From Thiobacillus sp. (GTDB taxonomy: Bacteria; Pseudomonadota; Gammaproteobacteria; Burkholderiales; Thiobacillaceae): 64,000 nt of DNA. A program made the position numbers and the translations under genes. The number at the start of each line of letters is the position of its first letter. Positions within the stretch are counted from its first letter, which is position 1. The notes under the pieces were generated by a model. It was not told where the DNA came from and made no database searches. It saw only the letters and a list, made by a program, of their open reading frames with translations. The stretch covers positions 1 to 64,000 of the forward strand of contig JAIBFA010000036.1 of assembly GCA_019459325.1 (NCBI GenBank), read 5' to 3'. Positions 36,393 to 48,345 of the stretch are shown here, in pieces.

Positions 36393-37439
36393 ATGAAAAG
36401 AAAGAATCATAACAACCGGCAGGTCGAATTGCCGAACTTCTGTCACCTGGGGGTGAACCTGCGCATCGCGCTGACGGTGGAAGCGGCGCTGGTGGCCGGG
36501 GTCGTGGTGCGTGCCGCGGATACGCAGGCGTTCTGGGCAGAATTCATCGCGCTGTCGGCGCTGGCACAGCCTGCCCTGTTGCTGACCCTGCTGGCCTTGT
36601 GCGCGGCGGGCCGCTGGCTGCGCAGCCAGCCTTATCGGCTGGGCGTGGGATTCACCCTGGTGCTGGGTATGGCGGTACCGGTGTTGGCCACGCTATGGAT
36701 GGGCCCGCTGCTGGCCGGTTCGGCGGAGATTCCGCTGGGCGGGGTGGCGCTGTTTTCCTTGCTGATCGGCGCAGGCCTGCTGGGCTATTTCAACCTGCGC
36801 GCCCGCGCGCTGTCGCCGGCCATCACTGAGGCGCGCCTGCAGGCCTTGCAGGCGCGCATCCGGCCACATTTCCTGTTCAACAGCCTCAATGCTGTGCTGT
36901 CGCTGGTGCGCAGCGATCCGCGCCGCGCCGAGCGGGCGCTCGAAAACATGGCCGAGCTGTTCCGCGCGCTGATGGGCGATGCCCGCCACCTGGCCCCGCT
37001 GGAAGACGAAGTGGCGCTCACTCGCGCCTATCTGGAACTGGAGCAGCTGCGCCTGGGCGACCGCCTGCAGGTGGCTTGGCACATCAAAAAAATGCCGGGC
37101 GACGCGCTGATTCCGCCGCTGCTGATCCAGCCACTGGTGGAAAACGCGGTCTACCACGGTATCGAGCCGCTGGCGGAAGGGGGAGAAATCAGCCTCAACA
37201 TTTATCGCAGTGCCGACAAGGTGCATATCGTGGTGCGCAACCCGATTGCGACCGACGTCAGCCATCACAAGGGCAACCGCATCGCGCTGGCCAACATCCG
37301 CGAGCGGCTGCTGCTGCACTTCGATCTCGACGCCCAGCTCAAGTTGGAACCGCTGGGTGCCGTTTATCAGGTGCACATCGTCATCCCCTACACCCGTGAA
37401 CGCACCCAGCCCGCCCCTGCGCGTCCTCATCGTCGATGA
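36393..37439 (+). CDS. algZ: LytS-type sensor histidine kinase AlgZ
   Basis: The 348-residue protein has four hydrophobic helices (~25-130), then a His_kinase domain with H159 in [12 protein letters not shown] and an HATPase region [19 protein letters not shown]. AlgZ/FimS pairs with AlgR to control surface traits. I chose the ATG at 36393, with AGGA seven bases upstream. An in-frame ATG at 36375 overlaps the argH start. The 3' end overlaps algR by 44 bp. Confidence 0.9.
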   Translation: MKRKNHNNRQVELPNFCHLGVNLRIALTVEAALVAGVVVRAADTQAFWAEFIALSALAQPALLLTLLALCAAGRWLRSQPYRLGVGFTLVLGMAVPVLATLWMGPLLAGSAEIPLGGVALFSLLIGAGLLGYFNLRARALSPAITEARLQALQARIRPHFLFNSLNAVLSLVRSDPRRAERALENMAELFRALMGDARHLAPLEDEVALTRAYLELEQLRLGDRLQVAWHIKKMPGDALIPPLLIQPLVENAVYHGIEPLAEGGEISLNIYRSADKVHIVVRNPIATDVSHHKGNRIALANIRERLLLHFDLDAQLKLEPLGAVYQVHIVIPYTRERTQPAPARPHRR

Positions 37440-38160
37440 CGAGGCGCCCGCGCGCCATCGTTTGCGCGACGTGCTGGCAGATTGTTCGGCGGATCTGAGG
37501 GTCGACATCGTGGGCGAAGCCGACAATGGGCTGACTGCACTGACGCTGGTTCAGGAACAGCCGGTCGATGCGGTGCTGCTCGATATCCGCATGCCCGGCA
37601 TGGACGGCCTCGAATGCGCCGCTCACCTCAATCGCTTGTCGACCCCGCCCGCGATCATTTTCAGCACCGCCTACGACGCCTATGCCTGCCAGGCATTCGA
37701 TCTGAATGCCGTCGACTATCTGCTGAAACCGGTGCGAGCCGACCGTCTGGTGCGTGCCTTGTCGCGGGCTCACCGGCTGACTGCGGCCACCCTCGATCAC
37801 CTGCGGGAGGTGCTCCCCAAGGCGCGCACGCACCTGTCGGTCAACGAAAAGGGCCGCATCGTGCTGATCCCGGTGGCGGATATTCTCTATCTCAAGGCGG
37901 AACTCAAATACGTCAGCGTGTACACCGCTGCGCGCGAATTCCTCATCGAGGAATCGCTCACCCGCCTGGAAAGCGAGTTTGGCGACGCCTTCCTGCGCAT
38001 TCACCGCAACTGCCTGGTCGCCCGCGCGCGTATCCGCGAAATCGGCAAGCTGCCCGGTGACGACGAAGGCCATTTCCTGCGCCTGGACGGCTTGGGTGAG
38101 CGGCTGATGGTGAGCCGGCGCCAGTACTCCACCCTGCGCGAAAAGATCAAGTCCATTTGA
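37396..38160 (+). CDS. algR: LytTR response regulator AlgR
   Basis: The 254-residue protein has a receiver domain ([11 protein letters not shown]; phospho-acceptor D63 in LLDIRMPGMDG; K in LLKPV) and a LytTR DNA-binding domain (ILYLKAELKYVSVYT...FLRIHRNCLVARARI). The start is GTG at 37396 inside algZ; no ATG lies before the receiver core. The overlap suggests translational coupling to algZ. Confidence 0.93.
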   Translation: MNAPSPPLRVLIVDDEAPARHRLRDVLADCSADLRVDIVGEADNGLTALTLVQEQPVDAVLLDIRMPGMDGLECAAHLNRLSTPPAIIFSTAYDAYACQAFDLNAVDYLLKPVRADRLVRALSRAHRLTAATLDHLREVLPKARTHLSVNEKGRIVLIPVADILYLKAELKYVSVYTAAREFLIEESLTRLESEFGDAFLRIHRNCLVARARIREIGKLPGDDEGHFLRLDGLGERLMVSRRQYSTLREKIKSI

Positions 38161-38466
38161 TGTCACGGGCGGACGCTCTAGCGGCGCCCGGCTCGTGAAA
38201 TCCTAGGCGAAAAGCACGCCAAATCCATGGAAAGACCGGATTTCCCGCCGGCGCACTAAAATAAATTCCTTGTTTATCAAATAGATAGTGCGCGCCTACA
38301 ACTAAAGTTGTATAGCCAAATTTTGCGCGCCTTCGTAGGATGACCGGGCTTGTTGTTTTCTAGCGGCAAGCTGGAAGTTCTCCGCAACGAGGGGCATGTC
38401 TCCTCCGTTCTGCCGGGTTCGCAAGAACCCGGCATTTTTTTGCCCGCGCTCGGTATCATCGCGGAC
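38161..38466 (+). ncRNA. Candidate noncoding transcript or leader upstream of Nudix gene
   Basis: No ORF is convincing in this 306-bp gap. It contains a 16-bp dyad TACAACT-AA-AGTTGTA (38297-38312), a direct repeat GCGCGCC (38290 and 38325), and a textbook terminator at 38412-38441. A transcript of roughly 110-150 nt would end there, 25 bp before the Nudix ATG. Either it is an independent small RNA or a leader whose terminator controls the Nudix gene. I do not recognise 6S, SRP or tmRNA motifs. No confident promoter was found. Confidence 0.4.
38412..38441 (+). terminator. Strong rho-independent terminator with GCAA tetraloop
   Basis: GCCGGGTTC (38412-38420), GCAA loop, GAACCCGGC (38425-38433), then ATTTTTTT. 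The 9-bp perfect stem with U-run is a canonical plus-strand terminator. Its position before the Nudix start, not directly after algR, implies a transcript ending here. Confidence 0.92.
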
Positions 38467-39024
38467 ATGAAAAAAGCTATCCCCGACCTCACCGAAACCG
38501 AACTGGCGAGCGAAACCGTCTTCAAGGGACGGCTGATGCACGTCAAATGCGACCGCGTGCGCCTGCCCGACGGACGCGAATCGACGCGCGAATACATCGT
38601 CCATCCCGGCGCCGTCGTCGTCATTCCGGTGTTCGACAACGGCGACCTGCTGCTGGAACGCCAGCACCGCTACCCGCTGCACCGAGATTTCATCGAACTG
38701 CCGGCCGGCAAGATCGACCCGGGCGAGGACGACCTCGCCTGCGCCAAGCGCGAACTCGAAGAGGAAACCGGCTACACCGCCGCCGAGTGGCGCGAAGTCA
38801 CCACCATCTATCCCTGCATCGGCTATTCGGACGAGCGGCTGGCGTTCTATCTGGCGAAGGGGCTCAAGGAAGGCAACCATGGCCGCGATCACGACGAATT
38901 TCTCGAAATCTTTCGTCTTCCATTTGCCGAAGCGATGCAATGGGTGCGCGACGGCCGCATCTGCGAAACCAAGACCGTGATCGGGCTGTTCTGGCTGGAG
39001 AAAATGCTGCAGCAGGGCTGGTAA
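38467..39024 (+). CDS. nudF: Nudix hydrolase, ADP-ribose pyrophosphatase type
   Basis: The 185-residue protein has a full Nudix box at residues 81-103 (G81...E87...R95-E96...E99-E100...G102). Upstream REYIVHPGAVVVIPV and the RQHRYPL segment are typical of ADP-ribose pyrophosphatases. The start MKKAIPDLTETEL at 38467 lies downstream of the terminator; a longer frame from 38350 would run through it. It converges with metH. Confidence 0.88.
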   Translation: MKKAIPDLTETELASETVFKGRLMHVKCDRVRLPDGRESTREYIVHPGAVVVIPVFDNGDLLLERQHRYPLHRDFIELPAGKIDPGEDDLACAKRELEEETGYTAAEWREVTTIYPCIGYSDERLAFYLAKGLKEGNHGRDHDEFLEIFRLPFAEAMQWVRDGRICETKTVIGLFWLEKMLQQGW

Positions 39025-39069
39025 GCCCTGCCATTCAGGGCCAGCTGACAGCCCCGGCCCGGCAAGCCA

Positions 39070-42756
<3,687 letters not shown>

Positions 42757-42785
42757 GGCGGTCGGCAGGATCAGGGGAACGCCAC

Positions 42786-42791
42786 ATTATA
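42786..42791 (-). promoter_or_regulatory. Candidate metH -10 element
   Basis: On the minus strand TATAAT lies 30 bases before the metH ATG. No good -35 is seen at 17 bp (GCAGGC instead), so this would need an activator such as MetR. The rest of the gap to 43026 holds only GC-rich inverted repeats. Confidence 0.45.
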
Positions 42792-43026
42792 TAAGGTCTG
42801 GCGGCACGGCCTGCTGTCCGCGGAGGGGGCTAACGAGTTTCTGCCGCTGCAGTCCGTCTTTCGACAGTCGACGGGCAGGCGTGGCAAGGGTGGGGTGTGG
42901 AAACCCGCGCCATGCGGCACGACGCCCCGGCCGAGGCGATGGGTACGGTATTTGCGCTTGATCTGCTGTCTGGCGATGGCGGTCAACGCCCATCGTCTCC
43001 TGTTCGACGAGCGAGACCCTGATTCA

Positions 43027-45729
43027 ATGCTGAAACCTATTCTGATGGCCGGCCTGCTGGGGGGATTGATCCTGTCGCCGCTGGTGCAGGCCGATCGCGC
43101 TGCCGACGCCGCGCGTTATTACGAGGATGCGCTTTCCCGCTACGAACGTCGCGACGACGCCGGCGCGATCATCCAGCTGAAAAATGCACTGAAGGAGGAC
43201 GCGCGCATGCTGCCCGCCCTGGTGCTACTGGGGCAGGCGCATCTGCGGCGCGGGGAGTTCGCGGCGGCGGAGCGTGTGTTCGCCGATGCTGAACGTCTGG
43301 GCGCGGCGCGCGGCCAGATCGTGACGTATCAGGCACAGGCCTACTTCGAACAGGCGAAATACAAGCCGCTGCTGGAAAAGTTCGGCGCCGACGGACTGCC
43401 GCCCGCGCCGCGTCTGGAAATCCTGTTGCTGCGGGCACAGGCGCAGATGGCGCTCAGCCAGTTCGACGCGGCCCTGAGTTCGGCGCAGCAGGCCGAGCAG
43501 ATGCCAGGCGGCGCCGGGCGCGCACTGGCGTTGCAGGCACGCATCCACCTCAATGCCGGCCGCCCGCAGGAGGCGCGGGTGAGTGTGACGCGGGCATTGC
43601 AACTGGCGCCGAATGACGCCGATGCCTGGACGATGAAGGCGTCGATCGCGCATGCCGAAGGCAACCTGAATCAGGCACTGCAGGATTATTCGCGTGCCCT
43701 CGCCAACCGCCCCGGCCACCTCGATGCGCGGTTGGCGCGTGCCGGCCTGCTGCTGGACCTGAAACGCGATTCCGAAGCCAAGCCCGATCTCGATTATCTG
43801 CAGAAGCAGTTTGCTTACGACCCGCGCGGCGCCTATCTGCGCGCGCTGTATCACGGCCGCCGCGGGGACGAGGTGCAGGTACGCGCCGCGCTCGTCGAAG
43901 TCACCCGCACGCTGTCGCAGCTGTCCCCCGAATTCGTGGCCAGCCGCGACCAGCTGCAACTGCTGGGCGGGCTGGCGCATTACGCCCTGAACGAGTTCGA
44001 GCGCGCCAAGGGCTATCTGACCCAGTATCTCAATGTGCGCCCCCGCGAAACCGGCGCACGCAAGGTGATGGGCGCGATCTACCTGGCCGAACAGCAGTAT
44101 GAACGCGCCATCGCCATGCTGGAGCCAGCCTTGAGAGAGCAGCCCGACGACGCACGCATCCTTTCCATGCTTGGCTCGGCGCACATGGGCAAGGGCAACC
44201 ACGTCAAGGCGTCGTCGCTGTTTCAGGATGCCGCGCAGGCCAAGGACAGCCCGGATGTCCAGTTGGGCCTGGGCCTCAGCCTGATCGGTCGCGGCCAGCA
44301 GGATGCGGGGTTCGCCGCCCTGCAACGCGCCTATCAACAGGACCCGGGACAGGCGCAGACCGGCGCGCCGCTGGCGATCACCTACCTCAAGCGCGGCGAG
44401 CCGGCCAAGGCGGTGGCCCTGGTGGAGGCCGTGCTCAGGCGCGAGCCGGACAACCTGTCTGCACGCAATCTTCTGGGGGTGGCCAAGCTGGCTGCGGGAG
44501 ACCGCGCCGGTGCGCGCGCCGCTTACCAGGCAGTGATCAAGGCTGCTCCGGCGTTCCACGCGGCCCAGCTCAACCTGGGGCGATTGGACGAGGCCGAGGG
44601 GCAGGCGCCGCGTGCGCGCCAGCGTTATCTCGGCGTGCTCAAGGCCGATCCTAAGCACGTGAGTGCGATGATGGAGCTGGCGCGGCTGGAAGAAGCATCC
44701 GGCCGCCCCGGCGAGGCGATCCGGTGGCTGGAAAAGGCGCGCAGCCTGCAGGCGCGCGACCTGCGTCCGCTGCTGGCCCTGAGCGGACTCTATCTGCGCC
44801 AGGGCAATGCCCAGCAAGCGCTCAATACCGCCAAGGATGCGCAGGCCATCGCCCCCGACCAGGCCGGCACCCTGATGACCCTGGCGCTGGCGCAAATTGC
44901 AGTCGGCAACACCGAACTGGCGCGTACTTCGCTGCGCCGCATCAGTCAGCTGGCCGCCTTCGATGCAGCCTGGCTCAACCAGGTCGCCGCCCAGCAGATG
45001 CGCATTGGAGACACCGAATCCGCACGCTACAGCCTGAGCAAGGTACTGCTGGCCGATCCGCAGCACCTGCCCGCGCACCTGTTGCAAGCCCGCATCGACC
45101 TGCAGACCGGCAAGCTGGCCGACGCCGAAAAACGCATCGCCGAACTGTTGGCAAGGCCGGATGCCCGGGGCGAAGCGCATGGATTGCTGGGCGAACTTCG
45201 CATGCGGCAGCAGCGCTATGCCGATGCATACCAGGCTTTCCGCGTTGCACACGCCAGCCTGAACACGAGCGACAGCCTGTTTGGACTGTACCGCGCCCTC
45301 CTGGCGTCAAACCAGGCGGGCGAAGCGGCCAGGCTGATGGCGGACTGGAGCAAACGCAACCCGCGCGATCGACTTAGCCGGCATGCCCTCGGCGAGGCCT
45401 ATCTTGCGCTCAAGGACTGGCCGCGGGCGCGCACGGTATTCAGCGAACTCATACGCACCGACTCCAGCGATGCGCGTGCCCATAACAACCTGGCCAATGT
45501 GTTGTTGCAGCAGCGCGATCTGGCCGCGGCGCTCAGCCATGCCGAACGCGCGCATGCGCTTGCACCGGGCGTGCCGCAGGTCGACGACACTCTGGGCTGG
45601 GTGCTGGTGCAACAGGGGCAGACCGAAAAGGGGCTGCGCTATCTGCGGGAAGCTGCCCTGCGTGCCCCCGACGATCCCGAAATCCGGTCGCATCTGAATG
45701 CGACGCTGCGCAAACTGGGCAAGCGCTGA
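43027..45729 (+). CDS. prsT: PEP-CTERM system TPR protein PrsT-like
   Basis: The 900-residue protein has a signal peptide (MLKPILMAGLLGGLILSPLVQA) followed by about twenty TPR units across the whole length (e.g. ALNEFERAKGYLTQYLNVRPRE, HNNLANVLLQQRDLAAALSHAERAHALAP). This architecture and the neighbouring PEP-CTERM gene match PrsT, a periplasmic protein found with exosortase/EPS systems. The ATG at 43027 gives a clean signal peptide; upstream in-frame codons belong to noncoding DNA. No exosortase or EPS gene is in the window. Confidence 0.82.
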   Translation: MLKPILMAGLLGGLILSPLVQADRAADAARYYEDALSRYERRDDAGAIIQLKNALKEDARMLPALVLLGQAHLRRGEFAAAERVFADAERLGAARGQIVTYQAQAYFEQAKYKPLLEKFGADGLPPAPRLEILLLRAQAQMALSQFDAALSSAQQAEQMPGGAGRALALQARIHLNAGRPQEARVSVTRALQLAPNDADAWTMKASIAHAEGNLNQALQDYSRALANRPGHLDARLARAGLLLDLKRDSEAKPDLDYLQKQFAYDPRGAYLRALYHGRRGDEVQVRAALVEVTRTLSQLSPEFVASRDQLQLLGGLAHYALNEFERAKGYLTQYLNVRPRETGARKVMGAIYLAEQQYERAIAMLEPALREQPDDARILSMLGSAHMGKGNHVKASSLFQDAAQAKDSPDVQLGLGLSLIGRGQQDAGFAALQRAYQQDPGQAQTGAPLAITYLKRGEPAKAVALVEAVLRREPDNLSARNLLGVAKLAAGDRAGARAAYQAVIKAAPAFHAAQLNLGRLDEAEGQAPRARQRYLGVLKADPKHVSAMMELARLEEASGRPGEAIRWLEKARSLQARDLRPLLALSGLYLRQGNAQQALNTAKDAQAIAPDQAGTLMTLALAQIAVGNTELARTSLRRISQLAAFDAAWLNQVAAQQMRIGDTESARYSLSKVLLADPQHLPAHLLQARIDLQTGKLADAEKRIAELLARPDARGEAHGLLGELRMRQQRYADAYQAFRVAHASLNTSDSLFGLYRALLASNQAGEAARLMADWSKRNPRDRLSRHALGEAYLALKDWPRARTVFSELIRTDSSDARAHNNLANVLLQQRDLAAALSHAERAHALAPGVPQVDDTLGWVLVQQGQTEKGLRYLREAALRAPDDPEIRSHLNATLRKLGKR

Positions 45730-45760
45730 TGCGGGACCACTCGCAGAACTGTCGCTTTTT

Positions 45761-45791
45761 TTTACACTTGCAGCGGCAGACCGAGTGTAAA
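45761..45791. promoter_or_regulatory. Inverted repeat, candidate activator site
   Basis: TTTACACT (45761-45768) and AGTGTAAA (45784-45791) form an 8-bp inverted repeat centred about 60 bp upstream of the candidate sigma-54 promoter. This is a sensible place for an enhancer-binding regulator such as PrsR (inference). Confidence 0.45.
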
Positions 45792-45828
45792 TTTTGTAAC
45801 TTGTTGATTTAAAAGGTTTGTTGTTGTC

Positions 45829-45844
45829 TGGTATCGATATTGCT
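45829..45844 (+). promoter_or_regulatory. Candidate sigma-54 promoter of the PEP-CTERM gene
   Basis: TGGTATCGATATTGCT has GG and GC at the -24/-12 spacing of sigma-54 promoters. It lies 45 bp before the ATG. PEP-CTERM genes in related bacteria are tied to a sigma-54-dependent regulator family (PrsR), which supports the call. Confidence 0.6.
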
Positions 45845-45889
45845 TGTTTGTCGTTAACCAATATCAAGCCCTTTCAGGAGCAAAATAAA

Positions 45890-46687
45890 ATGAAAATCAT
45901 GCGGACTCGATCAGCCCAAAAGCTCGCTAGCCTGCTGGCAGGCGTAGCCCTGTGTGGCGCGGGCAGCGCAATTGCTGCCACCTGGACCTTCACCGGCAGC
46001 TCGCTTGAACAGCCGGCGGGTTATGGTGCGGCGCAGGACACGGTCGGCGGTGTGACGGCCACTGCCACGGCGTGGGCGAATACCGCTAATGGTTCCGGAG
46101 GCAGCAACACCGTGCTGGCAAGTGCCTACCTGACCCCGCAAGGCAACAGTGGTCTGGGTACCCGGCACGCTGACAATGAGAGCACCAGTTCGCCCCAGCA
46201 TGCGGTTGACAACTACGAGCGCAAGGAATCCATCCTCTTCAGCTTCACGGGCGACAAGGTCAACCTGACGTCCAGCTACTTCGGCTGGATTGCCAACGAC
46301 TCCGACTTCTCGGTCTACGCCTATACCGGGGCAGGCGCAGGTTCCGTGAGTGGCCTGACCTATGGCAGCCTCACCAGCAACGGCTGGACCCTGGTCGGTC
46401 ATTACAACGAGGCCAGCCAAAGCAACAACAACGGCGACAATAAGGACTTCGCCAACAACATTTTTTCCAGCTACTGGCTAATCGGCGCATACAACGGCGC
46501 GAGCGCGGACAGCAAGAGCGATTACTTCAAGCTTAAAACCGTGTCGGGTCTCACCTGTGCGGACAATCCGGGCGGCCAGGGATGCGGCGGGGGCGGCAGT
46601 CAGGTTCCCGAGCCGGGCACCTTGCTGTTGCTGGGCATTGGCCTGCTGGGCCTGACCCGCGTGACGGGCCGCCGCTCGGTACGCTGA
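45890..46687 (+). CDS. PEP-CTERM exosortase substrate (XDP1-like surface protein)
   Basis: The 265-residue protein has a signal peptide (~1-29), a beta-rich, Ser/Asn/Gly-rich body beginning ATWTFTGSS, and a C-terminal sorting signal: VPEPGTLLLLGIGLLGLTRV followed by basic RRSVR. The only cysteines of the mature part form a CADNPGGQGC loop next to a Gly run. Exosortase would cut at PEP and release or anchor it to the surface. The start at 45890 has AGGAG nine bases upstream. It resembles the exosortase-dependent XDP1 group, but I am not certain of that assignment. Confidence 0.85.
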   Translation: MKIMRTRSAQKLASLLAGVALCGAGSAIAATWTFTGSSLEQPAGYGAAQDTVGGVTATATAWANTANGSGGSNTVLASAYLTPQGNSGLGTRHADNESTSSPQHAVDNYERKESILFSFTGDKVNLTSSYFGWIANDSDFSVYAYTGAGAGSVSGLTYGSLTSNGWTLVGHYNEASQSNNNGDNKDFANNIFSSYWLIGAYNGASADSKSDYFKLKTVSGLTCADNPGGQGCGGGGSQVPEPGTLLLLGIGLLGLTRVTGRRSVR

Positions 46688-46706
46688 GCGTCCCGACACC
46701 CAGCCC

Positions 46707-46730
46707 ACCCCGCTGTCGCGGGGTTTTTTT
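46707..46730 (+). terminator. Rho-independent terminator after PEP-CTERM gene
   Basis: ACCCCGC, loop TGTC, GCGGGGT, then a T-run (46724-46730). A canonical terminator 20 bp past the stop. Confidence 0.9.
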
Positions 46731-46808
46731 CGCCCTGGCGGAGCGTCACGCGGGCTGGATGGGCAAGTGCTGCTATGGTGAAAACTACGATCACGCACGG
46801 AGCCCCGC

Positions 46809-47195
46809 ATGAAGCAGTTCAGCCCGACCGAAGCCCACGCCTTTTTACAGTCGCACCCCGAAGCGGTCTTCATCGATTGCCGTTCGGAAATCGAATATCT
46901 GTTTGTCGGCCACCCTGTGGGGGCGATCCACATTGCCTGGCAGGACGGCCCGGACTGGGACGTGAACCCCGATTTTCTCGGCCACGCGCGCAAGGCCGCA
47001 TCGGCCAACCGCCCGGTGGTGCTGATCTGCCGCTCGGGACGGCGCTCCGCGGATGCCGGACGCTACCTCGAGAAATATGGCTTTCCCGAGGTGTACAACG
47101 TCGAGCACGGATTCGAAGGCGACATGGACGACACTCGACGCCGCAGCACGAAAAACGGCTGGCGTTTCGATGGGTTGCCGTGGGAACAGACCTGA
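46809..47195 (+). CDS. Rhodanese-like sulfurtransferase
   Basis: The 128-residue single-domain protein has active-site loop C74-RSGRRS and the N-terminal FIDCRSEIEY motif. It has no signal peptide, so it acts in the cytoplasm. The loop of this type fits thiosulfate or persulfide sulfur transfer. It is a single gene between terminators. Confidence 0.9.
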   Translation: MKQFSPTEAHAFLQSHPEAVFIDCRSEIEYLFVGHPVGAIHIAWQDGPDWDVNPDFLGHARKAASANRPVVLICRSGRRSADAGRYLEKYGFPEVYNVEHGFEGDMDDTRRRSTKNGWRFDGLPWEQT

Positions 47196-47201
47196 GTCGT
47201 T

Positions 47202-47304
47202 TATCCGCGAAAATCGCGCAGGCAAGCTTGAATAGGATTTCAGAGGACGGCGGAGCGCGCCTTGCGTGATCTCCGCTTCGCGTTTTTGGCGTTCTTCGCG
47301 GATA
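47202..47304. repeat. 103-bp element bounded by 10-bp perfect inverted repeats
   Basis: TATCCGCGAA (47202-47211) and TTCGCGGATA (47295-47304) bound the gap between the convergent rhodanese and VIT1 genes. An inner GCGGAG/CTCCGC pair (~47250-47274) extends the possible structure. It may be a bidirectional terminator or a small palindromic repeat. No coding sequence is present. Confidence 0.5.
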
Positions 47305-47310
47305 GAAAAC

Positions 47311-48345
47311 TCAGCCCAGCGTCACGCCCAGCCAAGCACCGATGAAATAGGTGGCCAAGCCTGCTGCGCCGCCGATGGCCAACATGCGTAGCCCGCTGAA
47401 CAGGGCATGGCGGCCGGTGAACAGGCTCATGCTGGCGCCGACGGCGAACAGGCCGAGCGCCGTCAGCATCACGGACTCAAGCAGCGCCACGCTGCCGCTG
47501 CCAAAGAGAAAAGGCAGCAAGGGCAAGGTGGCGCCAGCGGAGAAGGCGGCAAACGAGGAAGCGGCCGCCACCCACGGCGAGCCGAGTTCGTCGGGGTTGA
47601 GTCCGAGTTCTTCACGGGCCAGCGTGTCCAGCGCGCGCTCCGGATCCTGCATCAGCGTATCGGCCAGCCGCCTCGCCTCGGCGGGATCCATGCCCTTGGC
47701 GGCGTAGATCAGCGCCAGTTCGGCGGCTTCCTCGTCCGGGTAGGTTTCCAGTTCGTCGCGCTCGAGTCCGATCTGGTATTCGAACATCTCGCGCTGCGAG
47801 CGCACCGACACGTATTCGCCCGCCGCCATCGAGAAGGCGCCCGCCAGCAGGCCGGCCACGCCGGTCAGCACGATAATCGATGGTTCCGGCGCCGCCCCGG
47901 CGACGCCGTAGATCAGCGCGGCGTTCGACACCAGGCCGTCGTTGACGCCGAACACGCCGGCGCGCAGGGCATTGCCGGCGCCGCCGCTCTGATGGCGCTT
48001 GCCGATGTCGTCGCGTTTGAGCGGCATGGGATGCGGCGGCGTATGCGAATAAAGCACCATGCCGCGCACCTTCATCGCTGCCAGCACGCCGCGCATCGCG
48101 CGCGGCCCAAAGATACGGGTGAGGCGGGCGACGATGCGGGTGCGCAGGTCGGGGTGGAAGGGCGCGGGTGGCGGGCCGCCTTTTTGGGTGATGGCGGCGA
48201 GCCAGATCCCGGCCTGATCGTCGGCAGCCTGCGCAAGTTCGTCGAACAGCGCCGCACGCGGCGTGCCGTGTTCGCAGTCTGCCACCACGCGGTAGAGCCA
48301 GGCCGATTGCTTTTCTTCCTGCCAGGATTCGTAGGGATCGCTCAT
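47311..48345 (-). CDS. VIT1/CCC1-family metal transporter with ferritin-like N-terminal region
   Basis: The 344-residue protein has an N-terminal ~130-residue helical, Glu-rich region (YESWQEEKQSAWLYRVVADCEHG...FDELAQAADDQAGIW) like rubrerythrin/ferritin-type extensions. A VIT1 domain follows with GVFGVNDGLVSNAALIYG, AAGEYVSVRSQREMFE and C-terminal helices. Such proteins export Fe(II)/Mn(II) and have been linked to iron tolerance (MbfA-like). The ATG at 48345 overlaps the comM stop in ATGA; upstream in-frame sequence lies inside comM. Confidence 0.87.
   Translation of the reverse strand: MSDPYESWQEEKQSAWLYRVVADCEHGTPRAALFDELAQAADDQAGIWLAAITQKGGPPPAPFHPDLRTRIVARLTRIFGPRAMRGVLAAMKVRGMVLYSHTPPHPMPLKRDDIGKRHQSGGAGNALRAGVFGVNDGLVSNAALIYGVAGAAPEPSIIVLTGVAGLLAGAFSMAAGEYVSVRSQREMFEYQIGLERDELETYPDEEAAELALIYAAKGMDPAEARRLADTLMQDPERALDTLAREELGLNPDELGSPWVAAASSFAAFSAGATLPLLPFLFGSGSVALLESVMLTALGLFAVGASMSLFTGRHALFSGLRMLAIGGAAGLATYFIGAWLGVTLG

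Noticed and set aside
38161-38445. 6S RNA, SRP RNA or tmRNA in the algR-Nudix gap
   Set aside because: None of the conserved cores I know for these RNAs was found, so it is left as an unassigned candidate.
42757-43026. Possible cobalamin or SAH riboswitch before metH
   Set aside because: The likely promoter leaves only about a 30-base leader, and no B12-box or SAH-type core could be found.
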